A stretch of 42,729 bases of DNA from assembly GCF_000938305.1 (NCBI RefSeq), contig NZ_JYMT01000036.1, forward strand, positions 221,114-263,842, given 5' to 3'. Position numbers and translations under genes: made by a program. The notes beneath the pieces were generated by a model. It did no database searches and was not told the origin of the DNA. It saw only the letters and a program-made list of their open reading frames with translations. The DNA is from Bradyrhizobium sp. LTSP885. Lineage in GTDB: Bacteria; Pseudomonadota; Alphaproteobacteria; Rhizobiales; Xanthobacteraceae. Below are positions 1-7,801 of the stretch, one piece after another. The stretch's first letter is position 1. Each line of letters starts with the position of its first letter.

Positions 1-477
1 CTCGTCGAACAGGAACGCCTTCGGCTCGCGCACGATGGCGCGGCCAATCGCGACACGCTGCCGCTGGCCGCCGGACAATTCGCGCGGCTTGCGATCGAGA
101 TAGGGCGTCAGATTGAGCGTTGACGCGGCGCCCTCGACCTTGCGATTGATCTCGTCCTTCGGCAAGCCGGCCATCTTGAGGCCGAAAGCGATGTTGCCGC
201 GCACGCTCATATGCGGATAGAGCGCGTAGGACTGGAACACCATCGACAGCCCGCGCTTGGCCGGCGGCACATTGACCACGTTGTGCCCGTCGATCAGGAT
301 GGCGCCGCCCGTGACGTCCTCCAGCCCCGCGATCAGCCGCAAGAGCGTGGTCTTGCCGCAGCCGGACGGTCCGACGAAGACGACAAAGGAGCCGTCGGCG
401 ATGTCGAGGTCGGCCCCCTTGATGATGTGGACCGGCCCGAACGATTTTTGCACACCCTGCAGCGTAATCTGACCCAT
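1..477 (-). CDS. smoK: Sorbitol/mannitol-type ABC transporter ATP-binding protein (SmoK-like), partial
   Basis: This is the cytoplasmic ATPase of a MalK/SmoK-type (CUT1) sugar importer; 159 residues are present and the C-terminal part lies beyond the window start. Visible motifs are Walker A GPSGCGKT at residues 36-43, the Q-loop glutamine in MVFQ (Q82), the signature LSGGQ at 134-138 and the start of Walker B (FLFDE) at the edge. It lies 16 bp downstream of the SmoG-like permease and is the last visible gene of an operon in the order SBP-permease-permease-ATPase. All motifs are canonical, in contrast to the two ATPases at 10418-12644. The family is certain; the sorbitol/mannitol assignment rests on the neighbours. 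Confidence 0.9.
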   Translation of the reverse strand, partial: MGQITLQGVQKSFGPVHIIKGADLDIADGSFVVFVGPSGCGKTTLLRLIAGLEDVTGGAILIDGHNVVNVPPAKRGLSMVFQSYALYPHMSVRGNIAFGLKMAGLPKDEINRKVEGAASTLNLTPYLDRKPRELSGGQRQRVAIGRAIVREPKAFLFDE

Positions 478-493
478 GGCAAAAGCCTTTCTG

Positions 494-1324
494 CTACTTG
501 ACCGCGCCGAAGGTCAGACCGCGGACGAGTTGCCGCTGACTGAACCAGCCGAGCACGAGGATGGGCGCGATCGCGAGCGTCGACGCCGCGGACAGTTTGG
601 CCCAGAACAACCCTTCCGGACTCGAATAGGATGCGATGAACACGGTGAGCGGCGCTGCATCGAGCGTCGATAGATTCAGCGTCCAGAATGCCTCGTTCCA
701 GGCCAGGATCAAATTGAGCAGCATGGTCGAGGCGAGCCCCGGTATCGCCATCGGCGTCAGCACATAGATCAGCTCGCGTCCGATGGTGGCACCGTCCATT
801 CGCGCGGCTTCAAGGATGTCCTTCGGGATCTCCTTGAAATAGGTGAACAGCATCCAGATCACGATCGGCAGATTGCCGAGGCACAGGATGAAGACCAGCC
901 CGGCGCGGGTGTCGAGCAGACCAAAATTGCGGTAGATCAGGTAGATCGGCACCAGCACGCCGACCGGCGGCATCATCTTGGTCGACAGCATCCACAGCAG
1001 GATGTCCTTGGTCCGCTTGGTCGGCGAGAACGCCATCGACCACGCCGCCGGGACCGCGATGACCATCGCGATCAATGTGGATCCGCCGGCAATGATGATC
1101 GAGTTGAGCGCGTGGTGGAGATAGTCGCTGCGCTCCTGCACCGTGACGTAATTTTCGGTCGTCCAGTGAAAGAACAGGAACGACGGCGGGATCGAGAAGG
1201 CATCAAGTTCGGTCTTGAAGCTCGTCAGCACCATCCAGAGGATCGGGAAGAAGATCAGGAAGCCGACCAGCCAGGCCGCCGCCGTCGAGATCACCTTGTT
1301 CTGTGTCGTGACCATTCGTGCCAT
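494..1324 (-). CDS. smoG: Sugar/polyol ABC transporter permease, MalG type (SmoG-like)
   Basis: A 276-residue inner-membrane permease of the CUT1 family. It has an N-terminal membrane segment (about residues 11-35), several further hydrophobic segments, and the ATPase-coupling EAA loop EAARMDGA near residue 172 followed by a PMAIPG stretch. It pairs with the SmoF-like permease to form the channel. The start is the ATG at 1324, 4 bp after the stop of the upstream permease, with a GAGGCG ribosome site; an in-frame ATG three codons later is possible. Gene order and sequence character match rhizobial sorbitol/mannitol transporters (smoEFGK). Substrate is inferred, not shown. Confidence 0.9.
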   Translation of the reverse strand: MARMVTTQNKVISTAAAWLVGFLIFFPILWMVLTSFKTELDAFSIPPSFLFFHWTTENYVTVQERSDYLHHALNSIIIAGGSTLIAMVIAVPAAWSMAFSPTKRTKDILLWMLSTKMMPPVGVLVPIYLIYRNFGLLDTRAGLVFILCLGNLPIVIWMLFTYFKEIPKDILEAARMDGATIGRELIYVLTPMAIPGLASTMLLNLILAWNEAFWTLNLSTLDAAPLTVFIASYSSPEGLFWAKLSAASTLAIAPILVLGWFSQRQLVRGLTFGAVK

Positions 1325-1328
1325 GACG

Positions 1329-2201
1329 TTACGCCTCCAGATTCCGGCCGACGATACGAACGAGGAAGAAGGCGACGATGTTGGCGATCACCACGGCAAC
1401 AAGGCCGCCCGCCGAAGCGCTGCCGATATCGTACTGGATCAATGCCTGTGAGTAGATCAGGAAGGCGATGTTGGTGGTTTGCAGGCCGGGGCCGCCGCCG
1501 GTGGTGACGAAGATCTCCGCGAACACCGTCAGCAGGAAGATAGTCTCGATCAGGATCACGACCGTGATGGGGCGCGCCAGATGCGGCAGCGTGATGTAGA
1601 TGAAGGTCGACATCGCCCTCGCCCCGTCCATCTCGGCGGCCTCCTTCTGCTCCTCATCGAGTGACTGCAGGGCGGTCAGCAGGATCAGGGTGGCGAACGG
1701 CAGCCATTGCCAGGAGACGATCAGGATGACCGCAAGCAGCGGCGCGTCGGTGAACCAGTCGATCGGGGTCGCGCCGAACAATTTGGCGATCCAGGCGAAC
1801 AGCCCCGACACCGGATGCATCAGCAGGTTCTTCCACACCAGCGCGCTGACAGTCGGCATCACGAAGAACGGCGCGATCACCATCAGCCTGACAATGCCGA
1901 GCCCGACCACGTGTTGATTGAGCAAGAGGCCCAGCGGCACGCCGAGCAGGATCGTGATCGCGAGCACCGAGCCGACCAGCACCAGTGTGTTCTGCAGCGA
2001 GGCGAGGAACGCCGGATCGGTCAGGAAGTAGCGGAAGTTCTCGAGGCCGACGAACGCTTCGGAGCCGGGATCGAGCAGGTTGTAACGCAGCGTCGAGAAA
2101 TAGATCGTGAGTGCGAGCGGCACGATCATCCAGATGAACAACAGCGCCACGGCAGGAGTGAGCAGTGTTCGCGCGAGCAGTTGGGTCTGCCGGGTCGCCA
2201 T
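1329..2201 (-). CDS. smoF: Sugar/polyol ABC transporter permease, MalF type (SmoF-like)
   Basis: A 290-residue inner-membrane permease, partner of the SmoG-like protein. It has an N-terminal hydrophobic segment (about residues 13-34), a QNTLVLVG stretch near residue 70 typical of MalF-type subunits, and the EAA loop EAAEMDGARA near residue 188. I chose the ATG at 2201 because AGGAGG lies just upstream; the open frame extends about ten codons further without a better ribosome site. It lies between smoE and smoG in one operon. The MATRQTQLLAR N-terminus resembles SmoF/MtlF proteins. Confidence 0.9.
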   Translation of the reverse strand: MATRQTQLLARTLLTPAVALLFIWMIVPLALTIYFSTLRYNLLDPGSEAFVGLENFRYFLTDPAFLASLQNTLVLVGSVLAITILLGVPLGLLLNQHVVGLGIVRLMVIAPFFVMPTVSALVWKNLLMHPVSGLFAWIAKLFGATPIDWFTDAPLLAVILIVSWQWLPFATLILLTALQSLDEEQKEAAEMDGARAMSTFIYITLPHLARPITVVILIETIFLLTVFAEIFVTTGGGPGLQTTNIAFLIYSQALIQYDIGSASAGGLVAVVIANIVAFFLVRIVGRNLEA

Positions 2202-2335
2202 CTCCGCCTCCTTTTGGGAAAGTGCGACCATCCCGTTGCGGGACAGGATGGTCGCGAGTGGCCCAGCTCGGGAGGATTGAGCTGGTCAGAAGGCCAAGGC
2301 GCTAGTCCGCATTGCGTCTTGGCTTTTCGTTTGCG

Positions 2336-3649
2336 CTACTTGATGTAGCCCGCCCGCTTCATTTCCCGCTCGGTCGAGGTCTGCGCCGCCGCGAGTGCGG
2401 CGTCGACGGAGGTGTTGCCGGACAGTGCTGCCGCGAACTGCTGGCCCACCGAGGTGCCGATGCCCTGGAATTCAGGGATCGCCGCGTATTGCACGCCGAC
2501 ATAAGGCACCGGCTTCACGGTCGGGTGGCTCGGATCAGCCGCATCGATCGAGGCCAGCGTCATCTTGGCGAACGGTGCCACCTTCAGATAGTCGGGGTTC
2601 TTGTAGAGCGAGATGCGCGTTCCGGGAGGTGCGGAGGCCCAGCCTTCCTTGTCCGCGACGAGCTTGGAGTAATCCTTGCTGGTCGCCCAGGCGATGAACT
2701 TTTGGGCCGCGTCGACCTTCTTCGAGCCGGCGGGGACCGCGAGGCTCCACGCCCACAGCCAGTTGGCGTTCTTGCCGAGCCCGGTGTTGGGCGCCAGCGC
2801 GAAGCCGACCTTGTCGGCAACCTTGGAATCCTTCGGGTTGGTCACCATGGACGCCGCCACGGTGGCATCGATCCACATTGCGCACTTGCCGGCGCTAAAC
2901 AAAGCGAGGTTCTCGTTGAAGCCATTCGAAGAGGCGCCGGGAGGGCCGGCCTGCTTCATCAGGTCGACATAGGTCTCAAGCGTCTTCTTCCATTCCGGCG
3001 AATTGAACTGCGGCTCCCACTTCTCGTCAAACCAGCGCGCGCCGAACGAATTCGACATCGCGGTCAGGAAGGCCATGTTCTCGCCCCAGCCGGCCTTGCC
3101 GCGCAGGCAGATGCCGTAGGTGCCGCCCGCCTTGTCGGTCAGCTTCTTGGCGGCATCGACCACGAAGTCCCAGGTCGGGCTGTCCGGCATCTTCAGGCCG
3201 GCCTTGTCGAACAAATCGGTGCGATACATCACCATCGAGCTCTCGCCATAGAACGGCGCGGCGTAGAGCTTGCCGTCGACCGAGACGGCGTCGCGGATCT
3301 TCGGCAGCAAGTCGCCAACGTCATAATCGGCACCGAGCTTGTCGAGCGGCACCAGCCAGTTCTTCTTGGCCCAGATCGGCACTTCATAGGTGCCGATGGT
3401 CAGCACGTCGAACTGACCGCCCTTGGTGGCGATGTCGGTGGTGACGCGCTGACGCAGCACGTTCTCCTCGAGCGTCACCCATTTCACGGTGATGTCGGGG
3501 TTCTTGGCGGTGAATTCGCTGGTGAGCCCCTGCATGCGGATCATGTCGCTGTTGTTGACGGTCGCGATCGTCAACGTGGTCTGGGCAAGCGAGGGAGCGG
3601 ATATCAAAAGAGTAGCGGCGCCCGCAACGGCGCAAAGGACGTTTTTCAA
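2336..3649 (-). CDS. smoE: Periplasmic sorbitol/mannitol-type sugar-binding protein (SmoE-like)
   Basis: A solute-binding protein of the CUT1 family, about 437 residues, that delivers substrate to the SmoFG permease in the periplasm. An N-terminal Sec signal peptide (KNVLCAVAGAATLL, then SAPSLAQ) precedes the mature start TTLTIATVNN. The stretch EENVLRQRVTTDIATKGGQF near residue 65 is very like SmoE/MtlE proteins of rhizobia. The best start is the TTG at 3649, with GGAGG at 3655-3659 five bases upstream; no ATG has such a site, and the longer frame runs into this ribosome site. Its promoter region carries a TTGACA element (3720-3725) and two tandem palindromes that probably bind the SorC regulator encoded upstream. 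Confidence 0.9.
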   Translation of the reverse strand: MKNVLCAVAGAATLLISAPSLAQTTLTIATVNNSDMIRMQGLTSEFTAKNPDITVKWVTLEENVLRQRVTTDIATKGGQFDVLTIGTYEVPIWAKKNWLVPLDKLGADYDVGDLLPKIRDAVSVDGKLYAAPFYGESSMVMYRTDLFDKAGLKMPDSPTWDFVVDAAKKLTDKAGGTYGICLRGKAGWGENMAFLTAMSNSFGARWFDEKWEPQFNSPEWKKTLETYVDLMKQAGPPGASSNGFNENLALFSAGKCAMWIDATVAASMVTNPKDSKVADKVGFALAPNTGLGKNANWLWAWSLAVPAGSKKVDAAQKFIAWATSKDYSKLVADKEGWASAPPGTRISLYKNPDYLKVAPFAKMTLASIDAADPSHPTVKPVPYVGVQYAAIPEFQGIGTSVGQQFAAALSGNTSVDAALAAAQTSTEREMKRAGYIK

Positions 3650-3670
3650 GGTAACCTCCCATAGCCACGT

Positions 3671-3703
3671 TGAGCATATGCCCACGTGTTGAGCGTATGT
3701 TCA
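3671..3703 (-). promoter_or_regulatory. Tandem palindromic operator of the smoE promoter
   Basis: Two imperfect 14-bp palindromes, TGAGCATATGCCCA (3671-3684) and TGAGCGTATGTTCA (3690-3703), lie 19 bp apart start to start. The core TGAGCATATG recurs, inverted, upstream of the HAD-smoC unit at 5464-5473. The repeats lie just upstream of the smoE ribosome site and downstream of a TTGACA -35-like element, so a bound repressor would cover the -10 region. Binding by the SorC-family regulator at 3822-4775 is inference from position and from the matching pair upstream of its own operon. Confidence 0.6.
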
Positions 3704-3719
3704 CCCTGCCGCCGAATTT

Positions 3720-3725
3720 TGTCAA
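3720..3725 (-). promoter_or_regulatory. Putative -35 element of the smoE promoter
   Basis: The minus strand reads TTGACA, a perfect sigma-70 -35 consensus, 71 bp upstream of the smoE TTG start. The -10 region would fall around 3697-3702, where only a weak match exists and where the operator-like palindrome lies. Confidence 0.4.
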
Positions 3726-3821
3726 GCGCGCGAATGCACCGTGGCGCGCGATTGTTGACGTCGTCACAGCTTGAAGGGGAGTTATTGCAGGTGCGAAGGA
3801 AGCACGGCCCCCTCGGCGCGC

Positions 3822-4775
3822 TCAGCGATCGAGGATCGCCCTTGCGGTGGCCTCGTCGGTGATCAGGCCGTTGATGACCCGGCCTGCCAGCGCGGCCTTG
3901 ATGGCCGGCACCTTGCCAGTGCCGACCGCTGCGGCAATCGTGGCGGATTGGGCGGGAATCTGCGGTGGAATGCTGGTCAGCCGCTTGTTGGTGCCGCCCT
4001 TGATCAGCTTTCCCTTGGCGTCATAGGCCCAGCCCGTCACCTCGCCGACCGCGCCGAGCCGCATCATCTCCAGCAGCTCTTCGCGGGTGACGAAGCCGTC
4101 GACATGGATCTGCGCCTTCTGATCCATCTGGCCGATGCCGATCAGCCTGAGATCGGCCCTGGCCGCGACCGCCTTCACCCGCGCGATCGGCTCGATGCGG
4201 ACCATGCGATTGCGTTCGTCCTCGCTCGACATCAGGAACGGCAGCGGCATCGGATAATGCCGCGCGCCGGTGCGGTCGGCCAGCCGCCCTACGGTGTCGT
4301 AGAAGCTCGCCGAGCCGTCGGCGGAGATGTTGCCGACCAGCGAGACGATCTGGTGATCGGGCCGCTCGATCGGCGAGACGCGCTCGACCGCGGCGCGCAC
4401 GGCGCGGCCGGTGCCGAGCGCGACAATGACGGGCGTTTCCGAACGCAGCGTCGTCTCCAGAACATTCGCGCAGCGCTCTGCGATCCCGGCAGTCGACAAC
4501 GGCGCCGACGGATCGGTCGGCACCACGTCGCAATGCGCCAGGTCGAAACGATCCTTCAGCTTGGAGGCCAATTCCATGCAGGCCGCAATGGGATGCTCGA
4601 GACGAAAGGTGATCAGCCGCTCGGCGAGACAGAGCGACACCAGGCGCTGCGCCGAGGCGCGCGACACCTGCAGCATTTTCGCGATTTCATCCTGGGTGTG
4701 GCCGGCGATGAAATAGAGCCAGCCGGCGCGCGCCGCATCGTCGAGGCGGGACTTTTCGTTGTCGGACGTCGCCAT
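3822..4775 (-). CDS. smoC: SorC-family (DeoR-like) sugar-responsive transcriptional regulator, SmoC-like
   Basis: A 317-residue regulator with an N-terminal helix-turn-helix (TQDEIAKMLQVSRASAQRLV, about residues 27-46) and a large C-terminal sugar-phosphate sensor domain of the SorC class, including VALGTGRAVRAAVE and the C-terminal GKVPAIKAALAGRVINGLITDE typical of the family. SorC proteins usually respond to a phosphorylated sugar and bind tandem operators as tetramers. It sits between the HAD gene and smoE, as smoC does in other rhizobia from memory. Two tandem palindromes with identical spacing, upstream of smoE and of the HAD gene, are good operator candidates, which would make it partly autoregulatory. 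Confidence 0.9.
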   Translation of the reverse strand: MATSDNEKSRLDDAARAGWLYFIAGHTQDEIAKMLQVSRASAQRLVSLCLAERLITFRLEHPIAACMELASKLKDRFDLAHCDVVPTDPSAPLSTAGIAERCANVLETTLRSETPVIVALGTGRAVRAAVERVSPIERPDHQIVSLVGNISADGSASFYDTVGRLADRTGARHYPMPLPFLMSSEDERNRMVRIEPIARVKAVAARADLRLIGIGQMDQKAQIHVDGFVTREELLEMMRLGAVGEVTGWAYDAKGKLIKGGTNKRLTSIPPQIPAQSATIAAAVGTGKVPAIKAALAGRVINGLITDEATARAILDR

Positions 4776-4784
4776 GATCGTGCG

Positions 4785-5450
4785 TCAGCTTTCCGTCCAG
4801 AATTCCGTCATCGAAGCGAATATCCGACTCGCTCCGGCTTCCCGCAACAGACTATTGCCGTCGCGCGCGCGATAGTGGGCGCCACCGACAAATCCCCACA
4901 CTTTCATACCCGCCGCCTTCGCCGCCATCGCGCCGCTGACGCTGTCCTCGATCACCAGCGTCCGGCGCGGCTCGCATCCCATCTCGCCTGCCGCATGCAG
5001 AAACAGATCCGGCGCCGGCTTGCCGCGCCTGACCATCTGGGAGGTGTAGAGCCGTTGCCCGAAATACGCCGCAAGGCCGGTCAACTCCAGCGAAAACCTG
5101 ACGCGCTCGAGGTCGCTCGATGACGCGACGCAATGCGGCAACGACAACTCCGCCAGCACCGCTCCGACGCCTTGTATCGGCTTGAGCTGGGATCGGAAGG
5201 TTTCGCGGACCCGTCCGGCCAGATCGGTCAGGAAGTTTTCGGGTACGGACCGTCCGGCGGATCGGCAATATTCCATCACGGCCGCCGTGCTGCGGCCGAG
5301 GAACAGTTTGAGCGCCTGCTCCGTGCTCATCTCTACGCCGATTTGCCCGAGCGCGTCGGACAGGCAGCGGCAGCTCAACTCCTCGCTGTCGACGAGGACG
5401 CCGTCGCAGTCGAAGATGACGAGATCGGTCTCGGGCAGCCGGGAGTCCAT
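4785..5450 (-). CDS. HAD-superfamily hydrolase, beta-phosphoglucomutase/phosphatase-like
   Basis: A 221-residue HAD protein with motif I VIFDCDGVLVDS (nucleophile D14, acid/base D16), motif II serine in VASSSDLERV, a lysine in RRGKPAPDLF (motif III) and motif IV VIEDSVSGAMAAKAAGM. The helical cap between motif I and II is of the subclass found in sugar-phosphate phosphatases and beta-phosphoglucomutase. It is the first gene of the HAD-smoC unit, 9 bp upstream of the regulator. A HAD gene next to smoC is also found in other rhizobia, so it probably dephosphorylates a polyol or sugar phosphate in this pathway; the exact substrate cannot be read from the sequence. Confidence 0.85.
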   Translation of the reverse strand: MDSRLPETDLVIFDCDGVLVDSEELSCRCLSDALGQIGVEMSTEQALKLFLGRSTAAVMEYCRSAGRSVPENFLTDLAGRVRETFRSQLKPIQGVGAVLAELSLPHCVASSSDLERVRFSLELTGLAAYFGQRLYTSQMVRRGKPAPDLFLHAAGEMGCEPRRTLVIEDSVSGAMAAKAAGMKVWGFVGGAHYRARDGNSLLREAGASRIFASMTEFWTES

Positions 5451-5459
5451 CCCGCCATG

Positions 5460-5492
5460 AGATCATATGCTCAGACGATGAGCAATAGATCA
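5460..5492 (-). promoter_or_regulatory. Tandem palindromic operator upstream of the HAD-smoC unit
   Basis: Two 14-bp palindrome-like sites, AGATCATATGCTCA (5460-5473) and TGAGCAATAGATCA (5479-5492), with start-to-start spacing of 19 bp. Spacing and core CATATGCTCA match the pair upstream of smoE. It lies 10 bp upstream of the HAD start codon. SmoC autoregulation is inferred. Confidence 0.55.
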
Positions 5493-5540
5493 GGCTATGT
5501 GACACATTGCTCCGGCACCCGCGAACGGCTTGCCGTTGCT

Positions 5541-7055
5541 CTAATGGCCCGCAATGTAACTTTCGAAGGCATCGCGCTGCGCCGACGTCAGATGCAGGCC
5601 GTGCTTGGTTCGGCGCTCCAGAATATCCGCTGATGTCGTCGCCCATTCGGTTTCCCGCAGATAGGCGACCTCGCGCTCGTAGAGCTGGCCGCCGAAATGG
5701 CGTCCAAGATCGGCACAGCTACGGGCCGGCCCGAGCAGCGCGCGCCCCCGGGTGCCGTAGAGCCGCGCATAATGCTGCACCAGCTCGCGCGGCAGATCGG
5801 GATAGTCGCGGGCCAGTTCGCCCGCGAATAAGTCGAAGTCACCGATGTCGCCGCCCGGCAGCGATTGTCCGGATGTCCATGCCGGCGACAGCTTCGGAAA
5901 CCACGGTTCGAGGCGCTGCAGCGCGTGTTCGGCGAGCCGCCGATAGGTGGTGATCTTGCCGCCGAAGATCGACAGCAGCGGCGCAATATCGGTCGCGCCG
6001 TCGACCTCGAACACATAGTCCCGTGTTACCGCCGACGGATTCTCGGCATTGTCGTCATAGAGCGGCCGCAAGCCCGAGAAGGCGTGCACGATGTCGGATT
6101 GTTGCGGCGCGTTCTTGAAGTAACGCTGCAGCACCTGCAACAGGTAGGCGGTCTCGGATTGATCGATCGCGACCTGGTCGGCGCGTCCCTCGTAGGGAAT
6201 GTCGGTGGTGCCGATCAGAGCGAGATCGTTCTCGTAGGGATTGACGAAGATGACGCGGCGATCATCGTTCTGCAGCAGATAGGCCTGCGGCCCGCTCCAG
6301 AATTTCGGGACCACCAAATGGCTGCCCTTGACCAGCCGCACATTGTGCCCGGAGTTCAGGCCGGCGACCCCCTGCACGACGTCCTGCACCCACGGCCCGG
6401 CTGCGTTGACCAGCGCACGCGCACGCACGACTTCAGTGGTGCCGTCCCCGCGCCGCATCTCCAGCCGCCACCGATCCCCCTCCCGGCGCGCGCCGACGGC
6501 GCGGGTGCGCGGCAGGATCACGGCGCCGTGGCCGGCGGCATCGATCAAATTGAGGATGACCAACCGCGCGTCATCCACCCAGCAGTCGGAGTATTCGAAG
6601 GCGCGGCGGAATTCGGGACGCAACGGCGCGCCCTCTGGTGCGCGCGACAGATCAAGGCTGCGGCTCGACGGCAGTCGCTTGCGGCCACCGAGATGGTCGT
6701 AGAGGAACAGGCCAGTGCGGACCAGCCAGGCCGGACGCTGCTCCGGCGAATGCGGCAGCACGAAACGCATCGGCCAGATGATGTGCGGCGCGGAGGCCAG
6801 CAGCACTTCCCGCTCGATCAGCGCCTCGCGCACCAGGCGAAACTCGTAATATTCGAGATAGCGCAGGCCGCCATGGATGAGCTTGCCCGAGCGCGACGAG
6901 GTGCCTTCGGCGAAATCATCCTTCTCGCAGAGCAGCACCTTCAGCCCGCGGCCCGCGGCGTCACGCGCGATGCCGGCGCCGTTGATGCCGCCGCCGATGA
7001 CGGCGATATCGACCAGCCCGTGATCCCTGCCTGCGGCCGGCGCAGTGCCATTCAT
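5541..7055 (-). CDS. glpD: FAD-dependent glycerol-3-phosphate dehydrogenase-like protein (GlpD/EryB type)
   Basis: A 504-residue flavoprotein that would oxidise glycerol 3-phosphate (or another polyol phosphate) to the keto form and pass electrons to the quinone pool at the inner membrane. The FAD-binding GGGINGAG is at residues 21-28, followed by GTSSRSGKLIHGGLRYLEYY, the GlpD signature. Full family length. The start overlaps the aldolase stop by 4 bp (ATGA at 7052-7055), so it is the last gene of a long operon that also encodes an FGGY kinase. Erythritol-4-phosphate dehydrogenase EryB belongs to the same family and cannot be excluded; the kinase at 8835-10415 resembles erythritol kinases, which makes the second reading worth keeping. 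Confidence 0.85.
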   Translation of the reverse strand: MNGTAPAAGRDHGLVDIAVIGGGINGAGIARDAAGRGLKVLLCEKDDFAEGTSSRSGKLIHGGLRYLEYYEFRLVREALIEREVLLASAPHIIWPMRFVLPHSPEQRPAWLVRTGLFLYDHLGGRKRLPSSRSLDLSRAPEGAPLRPEFRRAFEYSDCWVDDARLVILNLIDAAGHGAVILPRTRAVGARREGDRWRLEMRRGDGTTEVVRARALVNAAGPWVQDVVQGVAGLNSGHNVRLVKGSHLVVPKFWSGPQAYLLQNDDRRVIFVNPYENDLALIGTTDIPYEGRADQVAIDQSETAYLLQVLQRYFKNAPQQSDIVHAFSGLRPLYDDNAENPSAVTRDYVFEVDGATDIAPLLSIFGGKITTYRRLAEHALQRLEPWFPKLSPAWTSGQSLPGGDIGDFDLFAGELARDYPDLPRELVQHYARLYGTRGRALLGPARSCADLGRHFGGQLYEREVAYLRETEWATTSADILERRTKHGLHLTSAQRDAFESYIAGH

Positions 7056-7783
7056 CGCTTGCTGCTACGCTTCTTCTCGGCGCGGCGTGGCGCCGCCTTC
7101 GCCGTTGCGCGCGCCTTCGGTCTCGGCTTCGGCGTCTGCAGGCCGTAGCTGGAGAACCCTTGCGCCGTCTCGGCGATCTCCTCGTCGGACAGGACAACCC
7201 GCGAGTCGAGCGCGAGCGAGAGATAATACTGCCGTGCGATGGTCTCGAGTTCGACCGCGAGCCACATCGCCTTGTCGAGATTGGCGCCGAGCGCAATCAT
7301 GCCGTGATTGGCGAGCAGGCAACCGTTGCGGCCCTCGAGCGCTGATATCGCGTGCTCCGATAATTCCTTGGTGCCGTAGCGGGCATAGCCCGCGCAACGG
7401 ATATCGGCGCCGCCGAACGCCGCGATCATGTAGTGGCAGGCGGGGATTGGTTTGCGCGCGATCGCGAGCACAGTCGCATAGGTGGAATGGGTATGGACGA
7501 TGCCGCCGACGTCGGGCCGGGCGCGCATGATGTCGAGATGGAAGCGCCACTCGGTGGACGGCTGCAACGGGCCGTCCCAGTCGCCATAGGCGCCTTCGAG
7601 CGGCATCGACGCGATCATCTCGGGCTTCATCGCATCATAGGGCGTCGCCGACGGCGTGATCAGCATCCGGTCCTTGTAGCGGGCGGAGATATTCCCCGAT
7701 GTGCCCTGATTGAGACCCGACGCGTTCATCCATCGGCACTTGGCGATGATTGCCTCGCGCAATTGTCGTTCGTCACGGGTCAT
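7052..7783 (-). CDS. Class II aldolase/adducin-family sugar-phosphate aldolase (L-fuculose-phosphate aldolase type)
   Basis: A 243-residue zinc-dependent aldolase. Metal and catalytic residues are in place: E79 (PSTEW), H97 and H99 (VHTHS) and H160 (ANHG), corresponding to the Glu and three His of fuculose-1-phosphate aldolase. It would cleave a ketose phosphate to dihydroxyacetone phosphate and an aldehyde. The C-terminal 30 residues form a lysine/arginine/alanine-rich tail (PKPRPKARATAKAAPRR) not expected for the family. It lies 18 bp after the hydroxyacid dehydrogenase gene and overlaps glpD. A second class II aldolase is encoded at 19359-20387 in the divergent arm. Confidence 0.85.
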   Translation of the reverse strand: MTRDERQLREAIIAKCRWMNASGLNQGTSGNISARYKDRMLITPSATPYDAMKPEMIASMPLEGAYGDWDGPLQPSTEWRFHLDIMRARPDVGGIVHTHSTYATVLAIARKPIPACHYMIAAFGGADIRCAGYARYGTKELSEHAISALEGRNGCLLANHGMIALGANLDKAMWLAVELETIARQYYLSLALDSRVVLSDEEIAETAQGFSSYGLQTPKPRPKARATAKAAPRRAEKKRSSKR

Positions 7784-7801
7784 GCAGACTGCCTTTCCTC
7801 T

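Noticed and set aside
2312..3664. Long plus-strand open frame (450 aa) opposite smoE
   Set aside because: Antisense to a clear binding-protein gene; arginine/glycine-rich composition is typical of shadow frames in GC-rich DNA.
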